From a virus: DNA of 25,212 nt. A program made the translations under genes and the position numbers. Shown in pieces: positions 1 to 9,176 of this stretch. Below the pieces are notes generated by a model. The model made no database searches. It saw only the letters and a program-made list of their open reading frames with translations, and was not told where the DNA came from. The stretch lies in the IMG/VR virus record IMGVR_UViG_3300030060_004627, positions 1-25,212 of that record; one strand, 5' to 3'. Each line of letters starts with the position of its first letter. Within the stretch, counting starts at the first letter, position 1.

Positions 1-1960
1 TATTTTGTACTCTACCTGAACCAAATCCTCCTGGCCTTCTGCCTCCCCCACCTCTTGGTCTTGGAGGTACACTACCTAATGAAGATTTTCTTTTTCTATT
101 AAATATTTTTTTCAAACTAATTCTTGGTGCTGGTTTAGGAGCAGGTGGTGCTGGTGCTCTCCTTTTTCTTGGTGGAGCAGGTCTTACTACATTAATCTTT
201 TTTCTTCCTCCTCTTAGATTATTTAATTGAGCATTTTTTAAATTATCCAATAGGTTTTGATTAGTTTTTATTGTTCCTAAATTAAATATGGGTGTTGGTT
301 TAGGTGGTAACCTTCTTCTAACAACTGGTTTCGGTTTCTTTTTAAAACTATTCATAAAACTAGCAGCTAAATTTTGATTTATTGTTCTGTTAAATGCATC
401 TTGGTCTTTTCCACCTGGAACGAATCCAGTAAATTTACCCATATTAGCAGGATTAACTGCACCTACTAAGAAAGATGATGGAAATGAAATCTTAGGTAAT
501 TGTAATTTTTTCTTTATTTCGGATTTCATTTTTTCCATATCAAACTTAGGTAATACAAAATCAATTTTTATATCTTCTTTAATTCTATCTATATCAGGTA
601 AATTATCAAGTATATCCTGTTGTTCTCTTGTTGGTTTGATATCATCTCTAACTTTTGGTTTAATGAATTTTGGAACAGGTGTATCTGTTACACACAATTC
701 TTTTTTAAGTATTGTAGCTTTACCTTTTGTAGCTTTTACACTTCCCTCTAAAGCACATATTCTTACTGATTTTCTACGAGGTAAAGTAAATGAAATTTTA
801 TCACCATCCATTTGGGTGTACTCAATTACACAAGTTTTTGATTTGAAGAAAGGGCCTTTTCTGTTTACATTAGTAACTTGATAAAAATAGTATTTCTTTG
901 GGTCTCCCTTTATAACTACATCTTTTACTGGAGCTGGTTTTTCTCTAACAACTTTGGCTTTAACTATCTTCAATGGTTTTACTACTCGTTTTGTAACAGA
1001 TACTTTGGTATCTACTTTTTTCGATGTTCCAAAGGTTTGTAGAATCGTATCTATTCTATCTCTGGATTCTAATTTAGTTATCGATGGTACTGATTGAACT
1101 TGTAGATTTCTTTTTGGTAAATAAAATGCTATTACATCACAAATAATTTCATTAGATGTTCTTACTAAAGTAGATAAATCAAAACTTGTTACATTTTTAT
1201 TTATTCTCATTGGTTTACCATAATCTTTAGTACCAATTTTATATTGTCTATTACTAACATAATATCCTATAGCTTGTTTTGCTTTAATAACACATTGGTC
1301 TATAAACCCTTCGAAGTCTTGGATTTGAAATTCTTTCTTTACATTTTTAATCCAATCAGCTCCAAATAATGCGTTTAGTTTTCTTAAAACACTTTCTGTA
1401 GATATAGTATCTATAAACCCATCCAATCGGTTTACAACATCATCTCTGAATTCACCATTTCTTAAAAAGATATTATATCTTTCATTTAAATCATCTTCCA
1501 TTATCTTAGTATCAGGTTTGATTGGAAGAACTCTAATCTCTGTTCTTGATGGTGATATTTCGTGAATCCAAACTTTGTTTTGATTTGCTTCACTACCAAC
1601 TCTTTTATTTAGTAGTGTTATTTGAGTTTTATATAATCCGTTTTTGTATCCTGCTTCATTTATTAATCTTTCTATATCAACAAAGTATTCAGAATTAGAA
1701 TTAGAAGTTGCACCTCTTGCAATTAAAATATATTTTCTAATATTATCTACATCAGAAATATTTACATATCTAACTAGCTTACCAGCTTCACCTTGTGGTA
1801 GTTGGTTATCACCATTATCATAAAGAATAAATTCAATAGTATCGGTTACACCTCTACCAAAGAACGATGGCAAAGAACCTCTTTCAAAGATTTTTCTATC
1901 TTTGATATCAACTCTTTGAGCTTCTTTTTTTAATATTTCTTTAAAGTTCTTAATTGCCAT
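1..1960 (-). CDS. Large virion/baseplate structural protein, partial (C-terminus outside window)
   Basis: This is an open frame of about 653 codons starting at ATG 1960 (MAIKNFKEILKKEAQR) with no stop before the window edge. It is the last gene of the baseplate operon, starting 7 bases after the previous stop, so a structural role is inferred from position. The N-terminal ~300 residues look globular. Around residues 360-410 is a compact segment with spaced cysteines (KTCVIEYTQMDGDK, VRICALEGSV, KKELCVTDTP) that could be a small beta domain. The last ~110 visible residues are rich in Pro, Arg, Lys and Gly (PAPPRKRRAPAPPAPKPAPR, then a Gly/Arg-rich tail) and are probably disordered. In T4 the genes after gp6 encode further wedge proteins (gp7, gp8), but I cannot match this protein to either. 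Its reality is clear; its function is not known. Confidence 0.85.
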   Translation of the reverse strand, partial: MAIKNFKEILKKEAQRVDIKDRKIFERGSLPSFFGRGVTDTIEFILYDNGDNQLPQGEAGKLVRYVNISDVDNIRKYILIARGATSNSNSEYFVDIERLINEAGYKNGLYKTQITLLNKRVGSEANQNKVWIHEISPSRTEIRVLPIKPDTKIMEDDLNERYNIFLRNGEFRDDVVNRLDGFIDTISTESVLRKLNALFGADWIKNVKKEFQIQDFEGFIDQCVIKAKQAIGYYVSNRQYKIGTKDYGKPMRINKNVTSFDLSTLVRTSNEIICDVIAFYLPKRNLQVQSVPSITKLESRDRIDTILQTFGTSKKVDTKVSVTKRVVKPLKIVKAKVVREKPAPVKDVVIKGDPKKYYFYQVTNVNRKGPFFKSKTCVIEYTQMDGDKISFTLPRRKSVRICALEGSVKATKGKATILKKELCVTDTPVPKFIKPKVRDDIKPTREQQDILDNLPDIDRIKEDIKIDFVLPKFDMEKMKSEIKKKLQLPKISFPSSFLVGAVNPANMGKFTGFVPGGKDQDAFNRTINQNLAASFMNSFKKKPKPVVRRRLPPKPTPIFNLGTIKTNQNLLDNLKNAQLNNLRGGRKKINVVRPAPPRKRRAPAPPAPKPAPRISLKKIFNRKRKSSLGSVPPRPRGGGGRRPGGFGSGRVQN

Positions 1961-1966
1961 AATCTA

Positions 1967-2986
1967 TTATCCGTGGTCTTTCTTAACTTGTCCTTCTAAT
2001 GAAATAGTTTCACCACCACCTTTAATTGTTAAAGTAGCTCCATATGTCCTACCATGCTTATGATGCCATTTTCTTGGTTTAAATCCACCAATTTGTCCTG
2101 TATTAGCTGATACATTAACTGTTTTTGATTCACCAGAAGCTATTGTTACAGATGAAGGTGCTTTTAACCAAGAAGTAGCTGTAAATGATACAGATATATC
2201 TTCTGCTGTAGTATTTAGTAAAATAATACCAGGCCCGTTTCTAAAGCCAGGACTACGAGTACCTTTTCTAGTAGCGTAGTAGTATAAATCTGGCTTATCA
2301 TCTTCTTTTGTTTCTGCTACTCTTACAGTAAATTTATCACCGGCCGCTTCAGCTCCTGCTGTCAACTCTGAAGTTTTACCTTTAACTTGCTCTTCTAATG
2401 TACCTATTTGTGATATAAGCGCTTCTTTCTGTGCTACCAAACCTTCTACCTGCGCTTCCAAAGAAACCCTCTCTATTGCTTCTGCTACTGATTTCTGTAT
2501 AGCTTGTTGTAAATCCGAAGCTGCTTGTGCAAACTTATCGGCTGAAGCTTCAGCTGAGTTTTCAGCTACTGCTACTCTTAATAGAGATGCATCTAATTCT
2601 GATTTTAATCCAGCTATTTGAGATTCTAAATCTGATATCTTTGAACGAAGTTCTGATATAATACCATTTAACTCTTCTATTTTAGCATTAGCTTTTTCTA
2701 ATTCAGCTAGTAAAGCATTATATTCACTTCTTAAAACTACATCAGGTAAATCTTTAGGTGCTTTTGGAATTAGTTCATCAACATCTGCATCTACTGCTAA
2801 TAAGAGTTGTTTCTCATCATATTTTGGTTTCTTTAGTTTACTAAACATTTCACCATCCATAGACCCGTTTACTTCTTTCATTTGCTCTGCAAAGAAATTG
2901 TGTCTACCATACGGGTCGATAGACTTCACTGCGGATGAACCACTTGTGTTTAGTTCTTTAACTCTTAGTTCTTTATCTAATGCCAT
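1967..2986 (-). CDS. Coiled-coil virion structural protein with C-terminal beta domain
   Basis: The protein has 339 residues. Residues 1-85 form a non-repetitive N-terminal region. Residues ~88-210 are a long heptad-rich coiled coil (LLAELEKANAKIEELNGIIS and onward, Ala-rich near 145-170). The C-terminal ~115 residues look like an Ig-like or beta-sandwich domain (IILLNTTAEDISVSFTATSW; VTIASGESKTVNVSANTG) with a His/Lys-rich loop (KWHHKHGRTYG). This layout suits a trimeric fibre or baseplate-attached spike, but no specific T4 homologue is recognised. Its start overlaps the upstream stop by one base (TAATG type), so it is translationally coupled within the baseplate operon. Confidence 0.85.
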   Translation of the reverse strand: MALDKELRVKELNTSGSSAVKSIDPYGRHNFFAEQMKEVNGSMDGEMFSKLKKPKYDEKQLLLAVDADVDELIPKAPKDLPDVVLRSEYNALLAELEKANAKIEELNGIISELRSKISDLESQIAGLKSELDASLLRVAVAENSAEASADKFAQAASDLQQAIQKSVAEAIERVSLEAQVEGLVAQKEALISQIGTLEEQVKGKTSELTAGAEAAGDKFTVRVAETKEDDKPDLYYYATRKGTRSPGFRNGPGIILLNTTAEDISVSFTATSWLKAPSSVTIASGESKTVNVSANTGQIGGFKPRKWHHKHGRTYGATLTIKGGGETISLEGQVKKDHG

Positions 2987-4044
2987 TAGTCAGTTACTTC
3001 AAATATATAATCATCATCAAAGTATTCGGATGAACCTGTTAGTTCTACCTTTAACTCTACCCTATAACTTCTATTTATTTCAAAATTTGTTAAATCTAAA
3101 CTAATTCTACTTTTGTTTCCATAAGTACTTAATTTAGAATAATCACCGAAAGGAATAATGATATCATTACTTTCGTTATCTCTTATTTGGTAGAAAGATG
3201 ATGTTGGAAGTAAGCTGCCTGTGGAGTATCCAAATGTGTTATTAAAAGTTTTTTGTGGATACAACTCTCTTGCGAATACTTCTATATCGTATCTTCCACC
3301 GGCTTTATATGATTTTTTCAATCTCTTCAATGATACTTTGTAATCTTCTGGTAACGCTTGTAGTGAACCAGTTTCATATCTACTATCATCCCAACCGATT
3401 CTAATCTTTGGTTGATATATTGTATGTGTTTCCTTACTAAAGAATTTTAGTTGTCCATAATCAATATCATTGTTTTCTTTTTGTGATTCATGCTTTATAA
3501 TAAATCCTTCGTTTGAATATCCACCATCTAACCAAAATGAAAGTGATGATGATACATCAACAACCAAATCAGATGATTCATAATCATAAGAACGAGTAGC
3601 TTGAGATGCGGTGTACCACATACCACCCTTTCCATCAAATGAACCAGTTGCACTACCACTGTTAGAAACATTTGTTGGTAACCAATTAGAACCACTATCT
3701 CTGTAGTTCCAAGTACACCCATCACTCGATATATCATCAAAACGAGTTCCAACTCCCATTTCCCAACTTTGTGAAACAGGATTTATTTCTAATGAATAAG
3801 AAAGTGGTATTTCATTTGTTTCTGTTTCTCTTAGTACCATTTCAGCTACACTCATCGTTACATCACCACTTGCTAAACTAGCCGATAATGTATTTGTATC
3901 GAACTTAATTAAAGTTCTAGCCGTATCTTTTAGTGAACCATAGTAAACTTTAGACACTTCTAATATCTCATCCAAACCAGTGTTTTGATTTGGTTGTTGT
4001 AGAAATATACTAGCGTCTTTAGATGCGGTTAAAAAATAATACAT
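2986..4044 (-). CDS. Virion structural protein with N-terminal DNRLRE/CBM96-like beta domain
   Basis: The protein has 352 residues and directly follows the gp6-like gene, sharing one base with it. Residues ~7-100 (KDASIFLQQPNQNTGLDEIL, then TARTLIKFD and SQSWEMGVGTRFDD) resemble the DNRLRE/CBM96-like beta-sandwich found in secreted and tail proteins: a KDASI start, an N-x-G segment, a R-x-L-I-K-F-D strand and a late W-x-x-G-x-G-T-R. The rest is rich in Ser, Gly and Tyr and predicted beta, with no membrane segment or signal peptide. Position between gp6-like and coiled-coil proteins suggests a baseplate-peripheral or fibre-connecting role. The fold suggestion is by eye and moderate; the structural role rests on context. 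Confidence 0.85.
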   Translation of the reverse strand: MYYFLTASKDASIFLQQPNQNTGLDEILEVSKVYYGSLKDTARTLIKFDTNTLSASLASGDVTMSVAEMVLRETETNEIPLSYSLEINPVSQSWEMGVGTRFDDISSDGCTWNYRDSGSNWLPTNVSNSGSATGSFDGKGGMWYTASQATRSYDYESSDLVVDVSSSLSFWLDGGYSNEGFIIKHESQKENNDIDYGQLKFFSKETHTIYQPKIRIGWDDSRYETGSLQALPEDYKVSLKRLKKSYKAGGRYDIEVFARELYPQKTFNNTFGYSTGSLLPTSSFYQIRDNESNDIIIPFGDYSKLSTYGNKSRISLDLTNFEINRSYRVELKVELTGSSEYFDDDYIFEVTD

Positions 4045-6095
4045 TATACTACTCTCCCTCTTATATCCCTATCAGGGTATTTAACTTCAAATATCGATGG
4101 GTCTAATGAAGGATAAATCTGTTTATTCTTCGTAGCTCCTTTTACATCGTATGCGTTTGGTGAATAACCTGAGGATTCTCCACATAAGTTTTTAAACTCT
4201 GTTTTAACAACTGATTGTACTCCTTCAATATTTCCTATTAACATTTCAACTTCACCAATGTTGATTGGCATATTAAATGTCCATTTATCTATCTCAAAGT
4301 AATCTTTTAATGCAGATATACAATTAGTCATTACCTCTCTTTTATTATAATCTCTATAAACTCTTATTTCAAAATCCAAACCTACATTGATAACAAATCC
4401 ATCTAACAGATTTACTCCATCAGTTAACATTCTAAATTCGTTAAGATATGTTTTAGCGTTTTCTTTTACTGCTCTGTTAAGACCTGATAATTTTTTATTA
4501 GAATCGTATCCTAACACATATAAGTTTACTGCGAAAGGATTATTTTTTTCTTTTATATTTGATTTTTTGTTTGATAAAAATTTAGAAACTTGTTCTTTGA
4601 TTTGTTTATCAGTATTTTTACCATCGGCTTGTAAATCTTGCACCAACTTAGAAAATTCATTTAGTGCGGTTGGTGAAGCAAGTATAGAACCTGGTGAATT
4701 ATCATCCAATTGACCATCAGCTGCACAGAATGCTTTTGTAATATTACCAAACTTAGGTGGCATTGATAATGCTCTTACTTGATAATCCTTTGATGTTACT
4801 GCTCTGTTCTGTGAACCAAAGTTAGCTATAGCATTTTGTCTAATCTCTTCTAATGTTTCTGCACCCCTACCACCAGTCGCTGGTTGTTCATTATCTACTG
4901 CTAATGAATTCTTTACAGTCGAATATAGATTTCTTGCCCCATCATCAAATGCTGATAAATCTTCATCAAATGAAACTTTAGTGATTCTTTGTATTTTATT
5001 TTGTGCTACATTTGATTCTACACCCCCACCAACTAAATACTTTACAGTCATTGTAGTATTCTTTGGTGATTGTCCATATGATTTAGTTAATAAGAAGTTA
5101 GATGGGTCAAATGAACTTCCTAATTTATCTATAGAGTTTGTTAATCCCAATCCAACATTTTTAAATGTAGGTATTAATAATTCATCATTTTTTCCTGCAT
5201 CACCACTACCAAATTCAATTGTAGTTGTACCATTAGGGTTTGTAACTACTTTATATCGTCTTGGTGTTTTAATAAGTTTTAAAATAGATGGTACTGTATT
5301 TCTAAATTGGAATAAATCTTTATCCTGTCCTTCTGAGTTTGAATATTCTACATATACCATCTCTTGTCCCAAATAAGGAACTTTATAATATTTGTTATTG
5401 TTAGCATCTCTAACATCGTATATATCAATTACATTATTATCAGGTATATCTATTCTTACATATTCCTCTTGAGATGAACCAAATGTAATTTCTATTTGTT
5501 TTTCTGTGGCTGATATTACATCAACATATTTTTTTACTAAATAAAATTTAGGATTATTTGTAGATGCATCTCTTTCATATACAGTTATTTCTCTATCATC
5601 TGCATCAGCAAAATCTAATAATTCTGTTGTTCTAAATTGTACACCATCCGCATCAACCTCCATACCTTCTTTTACTCTTAGGTAATAATCAGTATCAGGT
5701 TCAAATGCTAAATCACCTGATGAGATTGGATTTGTTAATCTTCTTGATGGTACTAATTGAAATACACTTAGTTTTGTTGTAGCTGGAGTTGTTGCTTTAG
5801 CTCTATACCCCATCATCTTAGATAACTCAAATATATTTTCTCTATCTTCGGCTGTTGTTATTAGTGATTCTCTTAATGTATCATCTATATAATATCCCAA
5901 TACATCACCCACATAAGATGCCATTTCAATGAACATCATACCTGGTGATGATTCGTTAAAATCATTGTATGTTGTTGGGAAGTAAGTTTTAGCAAATTCA
6001 ATTAAGTTGTTTCTAAAATCAACAAAATCTTTATTAAGGTATTTAATATCTTTACCCTTATCTTTAAAACTTTTTATTTGATTATTTAGTGCCAT
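4044..6095 (-). CDS. 6: Baseplate wedge protein, gp6-like (baseplate J family)
   Basis: The protein has 683 residues, close to T4 gp6 (660). Gp6 dimers join neighbouring baseplate wedges into a ring in contractile-tail phages. The N-terminus carries the pattern expected of the family: a region on reaching and filling the wedge (DFVDFRNNLIEFAKTYFPTT), then NESSPGMMFIEMASYVGD near residues 48-65 and YYIDDTLRESLI. The middle and C-terminal parts are consistent with Baseplate_J (GGRGAETLEEIRQNA; RAVTSKDYQVRALSMPP; C-terminal half with a long alpha/beta region). It sits directly after the gp25-like gene, the gene order seen in T4-like phages, which supports the call. Confidence 0.9.
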   Translation of the reverse strand: MALNNQIKSFKDKGKDIKYLNKDFVDFRNNLIEFAKTYFPTTYNDFNESSPGMMFIEMASYVGDVLGYYIDDTLRESLITTAEDRENIFELSKMMGYRAKATTPATTKLSVFQLVPSRRLTNPISSGDLAFEPDTDYYLRVKEGMEVDADGVQFRTTELLDFADADDREITVYERDASTNNPKFYLVKKYVDVISATEKQIEITFGSSQEEYVRIDIPDNNVIDIYDVRDANNNKYYKVPYLGQEMVYVEYSNSEGQDKDLFQFRNTVPSILKLIKTPRRYKVVTNPNGTTTIEFGSGDAGKNDELLIPTFKNVGLGLTNSIDKLGSSFDPSNFLLTKSYGQSPKNTTMTVKYLVGGGVESNVAQNKIQRITKVSFDEDLSAFDDGARNLYSTVKNSLAVDNEQPATGGRGAETLEEIRQNAIANFGSQNRAVTSKDYQVRALSMPPKFGNITKAFCAADGQLDDNSPGSILASPTALNEFSKLVQDLQADGKNTDKQIKEQVSKFLSNKKSNIKEKNNPFAVNLYVLGYDSNKKLSGLNRAVKENAKTYLNEFRMLTDGVNLLDGFVINVGLDFEIRVYRDYNKREVMTNCISALKDYFEIDKWTFNMPINIGEVEMLIGNIEGVQSVVKTEFKNLCGESSGYSPNAYDVKGATKNKQIYPSLDPSIFEVKYPDRDIRGRVV

Positions 6096-6096
6096 A

Positions 6097-6528
6097 TTAT
6101 TCCTCTACCAAAAATGTTAATGTATCTAATGTTTGGTCTCCCTCTTGTCTAAACTTCAAAGATACTTTTGCTTGATTATTATCAGTTTGTTCTTTACTGA
6201 TATCAATGTTAATATCTTCTACAATAACATAGGGTAACCACTTAGCTACTGCATCATTAATAGTGTTTTCCAAATCCTCTTCAAATTTCTCTGTAGCTGG
6301 ATTGAATAACAAATCATGTAACCCACTTCCAAAATCAGGTTGTAATATTCTTTCACCCCTTTTTGTAAGTAATAAATTTTTTAAGTTGGAACTTATTTGG
6401 TCAAATGTTCTAAAAGATTGTCTAAAGTATCCATCATTACCTCTTTGTATTGGTAGAGTGATACCTACTGCAAAGTTGTTAAACTCCTCAGTATCAATTA
6501 CAATCTTTTTATTTAACTCATAAGCCAT
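6097..6528 (-). CDS. 25: Baseplate wedge protein, gp25-like
   Basis: The protein has 143 residues, near the size of T4 gp25 (132). The gp25/GPW family nucleates sheath polymerisation on the baseplate and binds gp6. The family signature is visible: F-R-T-F-D-Q-I-S-S-N-L-K-N-L-L-L-T before RGERILQPDFGSGLHDLLF (residues ~56-75), which is the T-x-x-G-E-R-x-x-x-P-x-F-G-S motif. A C-terminal stretch with alternating beta strands (VIVEDINIDIS; LKFRQEGDQTLDTLTFLVEE) follows. Only one base separates its stop from the gp6-like start, and it follows the upstream gene by one base, so it sits in a tight baseplate operon. Confidence 0.92.
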   Translation of the reverse strand: MAYELNKKIVIDTEEFNNFAVGITLPIQRGNDGYFRQSFRTFDQISSNLKNLLLTKRGERILQPDFGSGLHDLLFNPATEKFEEDLENTINDAVAKWLPYVIVEDINIDISKEQTDNNQAKVSLKFRQEGDQTLDTLTFLVEE

Positions 6529-6529
6529 T

Positions 6530-7084
6530 TTATGCTCCCACTTTGTTTCTTGTCATCGCTTTTACAAGCTCTGAATTATCTCTGTTAAGAATCTTATCTA
6601 AACCAGGTACTCCAGTTGTTACTCCTAATCCTTGTGGTTGTGGAGCTGATTGTTGACCAGCTGGTTGTAATCCCATCTTAGATGCCATTTCTTGTCTGAA
6701 TGTTTGGATACTACTTTGTCCTACAGGTGTTCCACCACCAGCAGCCGCTACATTGTGTGTCCCAAATGTAACTGTTTTATCCATCGTATCATTCATTCCA
6801 CTTTGAAGAGTTTCATTAAGTGCCTGATTTAACATAGGGTTCTTAGTATATGATTGATTCTCAACAACTGGTTGAGAATTTTTTCTATCTTCTTCTAACA
6901 CCGCATCAGCTAAAGAAAACGGGTCTACACTTTGTTCTTTTTTTGGTGTAGAACTTTTCATTTTTCTTTTTACAGCTTCATCTAAAATTTTAGGAAAAGT
7001 TTTCTTTAGAAAAACTTCATGTCTTTTAGCTACTTCAGCTTCTACTAGTGTTTTAATAATTTTTACTAATTTTTTTGAATCCAT
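6530..7084 (-). CDS. Putative virion-associated protein, Gln/Pro-rich
   Basis: The protein has 184 residues and no recognised domain. The N-terminal ~50 residues are strongly basic and helical (KKLVKIIKTLVEAEVAKRHE, KRKMKSS), and the centre and C-terminal half are low complexity, rich in Gln, Gly, Ala and Pro (AAAGGGTPVGQSSIQTF; GLQPAGQQSAPQPQGLG). It is the first gene after a candidate late promoter at 7115-7122 and immediately precedes the gp25-like gene, so a tail or baseplate assembly role is likely. The start at 7084 is supported by the intergenic spacer; no strong Shine-Dalgarno is present. Function unknown. Confidence 0.8.
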   Translation of the reverse strand: MDSKKLVKIIKTLVEAEVAKRHEVFLKKTFPKILDEAVKRKMKSSTPKKEQSVDPFSLADAVLEEDRKNSQPVVENQSYTKNPMLNQALNETLQSGMNDTMDKTVTFGTHNVAAAGGGTPVGQSSIQTFRQEMASKMGLQPAGQQSAPQPQGLGVTTGVPGLDKILNRDNSELVKAMTRNKVGA

Positions 7085-7114
7085 CGTTAATTTATTAGTT
7101 ATACCATTGTTTAA

Positions 7115-7122
7115 TATAAATA
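7115..7122 (-). promoter_or_regulatory. Candidate late promoter motif (ATATTTATA), baseplate wedge genes
   Basis: The plus strand reads TATAAATA; in gene direction it is TATATTTATATTAAAC. It ends 30 bases before the ATG at 7084, in a 60-base spacer. No TTG-type -33 box lies 20 bases upstream. It matches three other intergenic copies (9601, 10183, 20170). The link to the gp55-like sigma factor is inferred; the orientation differs from the T4 late consensus. Confidence 0.45.
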
Positions 7123-7144
7123 TACACTTTTAATAATTTAGGTC

Positions 7145-7927
7145 TTAGAATGGAATATTCCAACAGCGTTCACCATTTTTTTCAGGATTTTGTGCTATAT
7201 AAAACTTATCATTGTACTTAACAACATCACCTGAGTTAAATATTCCTGCTTCTGTAAACTCTTTTGCATTTGGTGCATCATCATCAGCAGTAACATCTAG
7301 TGGTTGCCAATCTGAATTAGCTTGTCCATCAGAATCATCATCACCATCACGACCGAATCCACCTGGTATTAAATAACCACTCCATTGTATTACACCTGGC
7401 GCTGGTACTGGAGATGGTGCAGCTGGGAACATTGATGTTGTATAAATCATACCTTTAAGTGTAAGTAAATGTATTTGAGCTGCTAATATAAAAAAATCAA
7501 TTAAAAATGCGGATGACATTACTGGTGGTGTTGGAAAGTTTGCTACCCAAGTGCCGGGACTAATACATATGTTTTGAGTTACAACAATATTTTGTATTGC
7601 GCCAGGTGCTGGGATTGGTGGTATTGGAAATGGGTTCATTGTTGCACCAGCCCAATATGCTTTTACACCATTACCTATATTTTTAATAAGTGGAGATAAG
7701 GAAGGGCCTGGATTTGCGAAACATTGTATAAGTGTTACAGCTACCAAAGATTCCATAGCTTGTGTATTTGCTTTTTGAACTGTACATAAATTTAATCCTT
7801 GAATACCTCTACGCATACACATATCATATTCAAATGTAATCTTTTTAGCAAAAGCATTTGATGTTGCAACACCCACAGGTGTTTTCATATACCTTAACAT
7901 ATTTGAACGAAAGATGCCCCAACTCAT
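7145..7927 (-). CDS. Hydrophobic, proline-rich virion protein with chitin-binding-like C-terminus
   Basis: The protein has 260 residues. Residues ~1-190 are hydrophobic and rich in Pro, Ala, Ile and Phe (NPFPIPPIPAPGAIQNIVV; SAFLIDFFILAAQIHLLTLK; MFPAAPSPVPAPGVIQWSGY), with five cysteines (C37, C48, C69, C119 and C256, the last in the C-terminal tail); there is no N-terminal signal peptide. A Gly/Asp-rich linker (GGFGRDGDDDSDGQANSDWQ) leads to a C-terminal module, IFNSGDVVKYNDKFYIAQNP, with a following Trp near the end, which resembles CBM5/12 chitin- or glycan-binding modules. Located between the gp5-like spike gene and the gp25-like cluster, it is probably a tail or baseplate-tip protein. 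The CBM resemblance is by eye. Its start lies one base after the previous stop. Confidence 0.83.
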   Translation of the reverse strand: MSWGIFRSNMLRYMKTPVGVATSNAFAKKITFEYDMCMRRGIQGLNLCTVQKANTQAMESLVAVTLIQCFANPGPSLSPLIKNIGNGVKAYWAGATMNPFPIPPIPAPGAIQNIVVTQNICISPGTWVANFPTPPVMSSAFLIDFFILAAQIHLLTLKGMIYTTSMFPAAPSPVPAPGVIQWSGYLIPGGFGRDGDDDSDGQANSDWQPLDVTADDDAPNAKEFTEAGIFNSGDVVKYNDKFYIAQNPEKNGERCWNIPF

Positions 7928-7928
7928 T

Positions 7929-9176
7929 TTAATCTACAAAGTTTTTAGAACTTAATATTACTTTTAGTCTACTTTTTATTTGTGAGAAAACTGCTGCATT
8001 AACGGGTGGACCTGATGGGCCTGCTGGGGTTGGGTGTGTCATTTGGTTTATTGCATCAATCAAATCACCTAATATATCTACAAGCGTATCTCCTTTGACT
8101 ATTGGTTCTTCACCACCACCATTACCTAAATGAATTTCACCAGTACCACTTTCTATTGTAAAGTTATTATTATTTGTATTAAAAAATGTATCATCTTCAA
8201 CAGCAACAAGCATTCCACCTTTGTTATCTATTGATAAAGTACTATCGGATATAAATCCATAATTACCTTTTGAGTAAAATATCATTTCAGATTCTTTAGA
8301 TGATATAATAACTCTACCACTATTAATTAATATTTGGTCTCCAATAAGTTCTGATGGATAATCTGCGAAGGAGTTTGGTTTGTTTTCAAAATTAGAAGAA
8401 CCACCATCATCTATTACACCTGGTTGAAAATCTAATTTATAATCTACTGATGATAGTACGATAGTAGACCCATCTCTATTTACATCTTCTTCTGTTGTAC
8501 TACCAAATTCTGTTTCGGTTTGTGATACATCGTTTTCTCTATTTCTTAATATGATTGTAGGTGAGAGAGTTTTCTCTGCGTTATTGTACCCACTAAATCT
8601 TAATGATTGTCCAAATCTACTTTCTATTAATGAATCACCCTCATAGTATCTTAATGGATGTATATCATCTTGCTTATCTTCAAATACCTCACCTAATTTA
8701 TTATCCTCACCACTATCAGATGTTGATTTGTTTGAAATACCAGTGTTTGATGTTGATTGATAATCTGACCCACTATTATCTTTTTCTTTAAAGAACTTAA
8801 AAAAATCAGATATAACTGTTGGTGAAGTATCTATGTTTGGTGTAACATTATCATTACTCCTTCTATAAAAATAACCTGTTTTTGATTTGAAAATATCTAC
8901 TTTTTCATTTTTAACAGGTAAAGTATTAAAGTTTTTATCCAATGGTGCTGCATAATTAGCTCCTCCATCACCTTCAATCGCTCCTTTATTCATAGGTATG
9001 AAAGCGATGTGTCCAACTTTACCAAGCCCAAGCTTACCTTCTGTAATTAAAGTATTTGTTTCATCTAATATTACTTCAGTTACAACACCCTTAAATATTT
9101 CGGCATCATCATCTTTAAATAAATTAGAAAATAAACTTCTAGCTGGTTTAGACCTACTTCTATTACTTCTGTCCAT
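7929..9176 (-). CDS. Baseplate central spike protein, gp5-like (no lysozyme domain)
   Basis: The protein has 415 residues. The N-terminal ~110 residues suit an OB-fold: FKGVVTEVILDETNTLITEG and KVGHIAFIPMN, beta strands that begin like gp5/VgrG-type spike proteins. A Ser/Asp/Asn-rich linker follows (~130-190). The C-terminal half has repeated short beta strands typical of a spike prism (GDQILINSGRVIISSKESEM; IFYSKGNYGFISDSTLSIDN; IESGTGEIHLGNGGGEEPIV). It ends in VDILGDLIDAINQMTHPTPA, similar to C-termini of phage spike proteins. No lysozyme domain is seen, so the protein would lack the muramidase of T4 gp5. It overlaps the upstream gene by 14 bases. The gp5-like call is moderate; a spike role is more certain. 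Confidence 0.8.
   Translation of the reverse strand: MDRSNRSRSKPARSLFSNLFKDDDAEIFKGVVTEVILDETNTLITEGKLGLGKVGHIAFIPMNKGAIEGDGGANYAAPLDKNFNTLPVKNEKVDIFKSKTGYFYRRSNDNVTPNIDTSPTVISDFFKFFKEKDNSGSDYQSTSNTGISNKSTSDSGEDNKLGEVFEDKQDDIHPLRYYEGDSLIESRFGQSLRFSGYNNAEKTLSPTIILRNRENDVSQTETEFGSTTEEDVNRDGSTIVLSSVDYKLDFQPGVIDDGGSSNFENKPNSFADYPSELIGDQILINSGRVIISSKESEMIFYSKGNYGFISDSTLSIDNKGGMLVAVEDDTFFNTNNNNFTIESGTGEIHLGNGGGEEPIVKGDTLVDILGDLIDAINQMTHPTPAGPSGPPVNAAVFSQIKSRLKVILSSKNFVD

Noticed and set aside
636-881. An 81-codon plus-strand ORF (MISSLTFGLM...).
   Set aside because: It lies wholly inside the large minus-strand structural gene in another frame and has no promoter or ribosome site.
3528-3752. A 74-codon minus-strand ORF in a second frame.
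   Set aside because: It lies inside the 352-residue structural gene on the same strand and has an unusual Leu/Val/Met-rich composition.
4981-5376. A 131-codon plus-strand ORF.
   Set aside because: It is a shadow of the gp6-like gene; low-complexity composition and no start signals.
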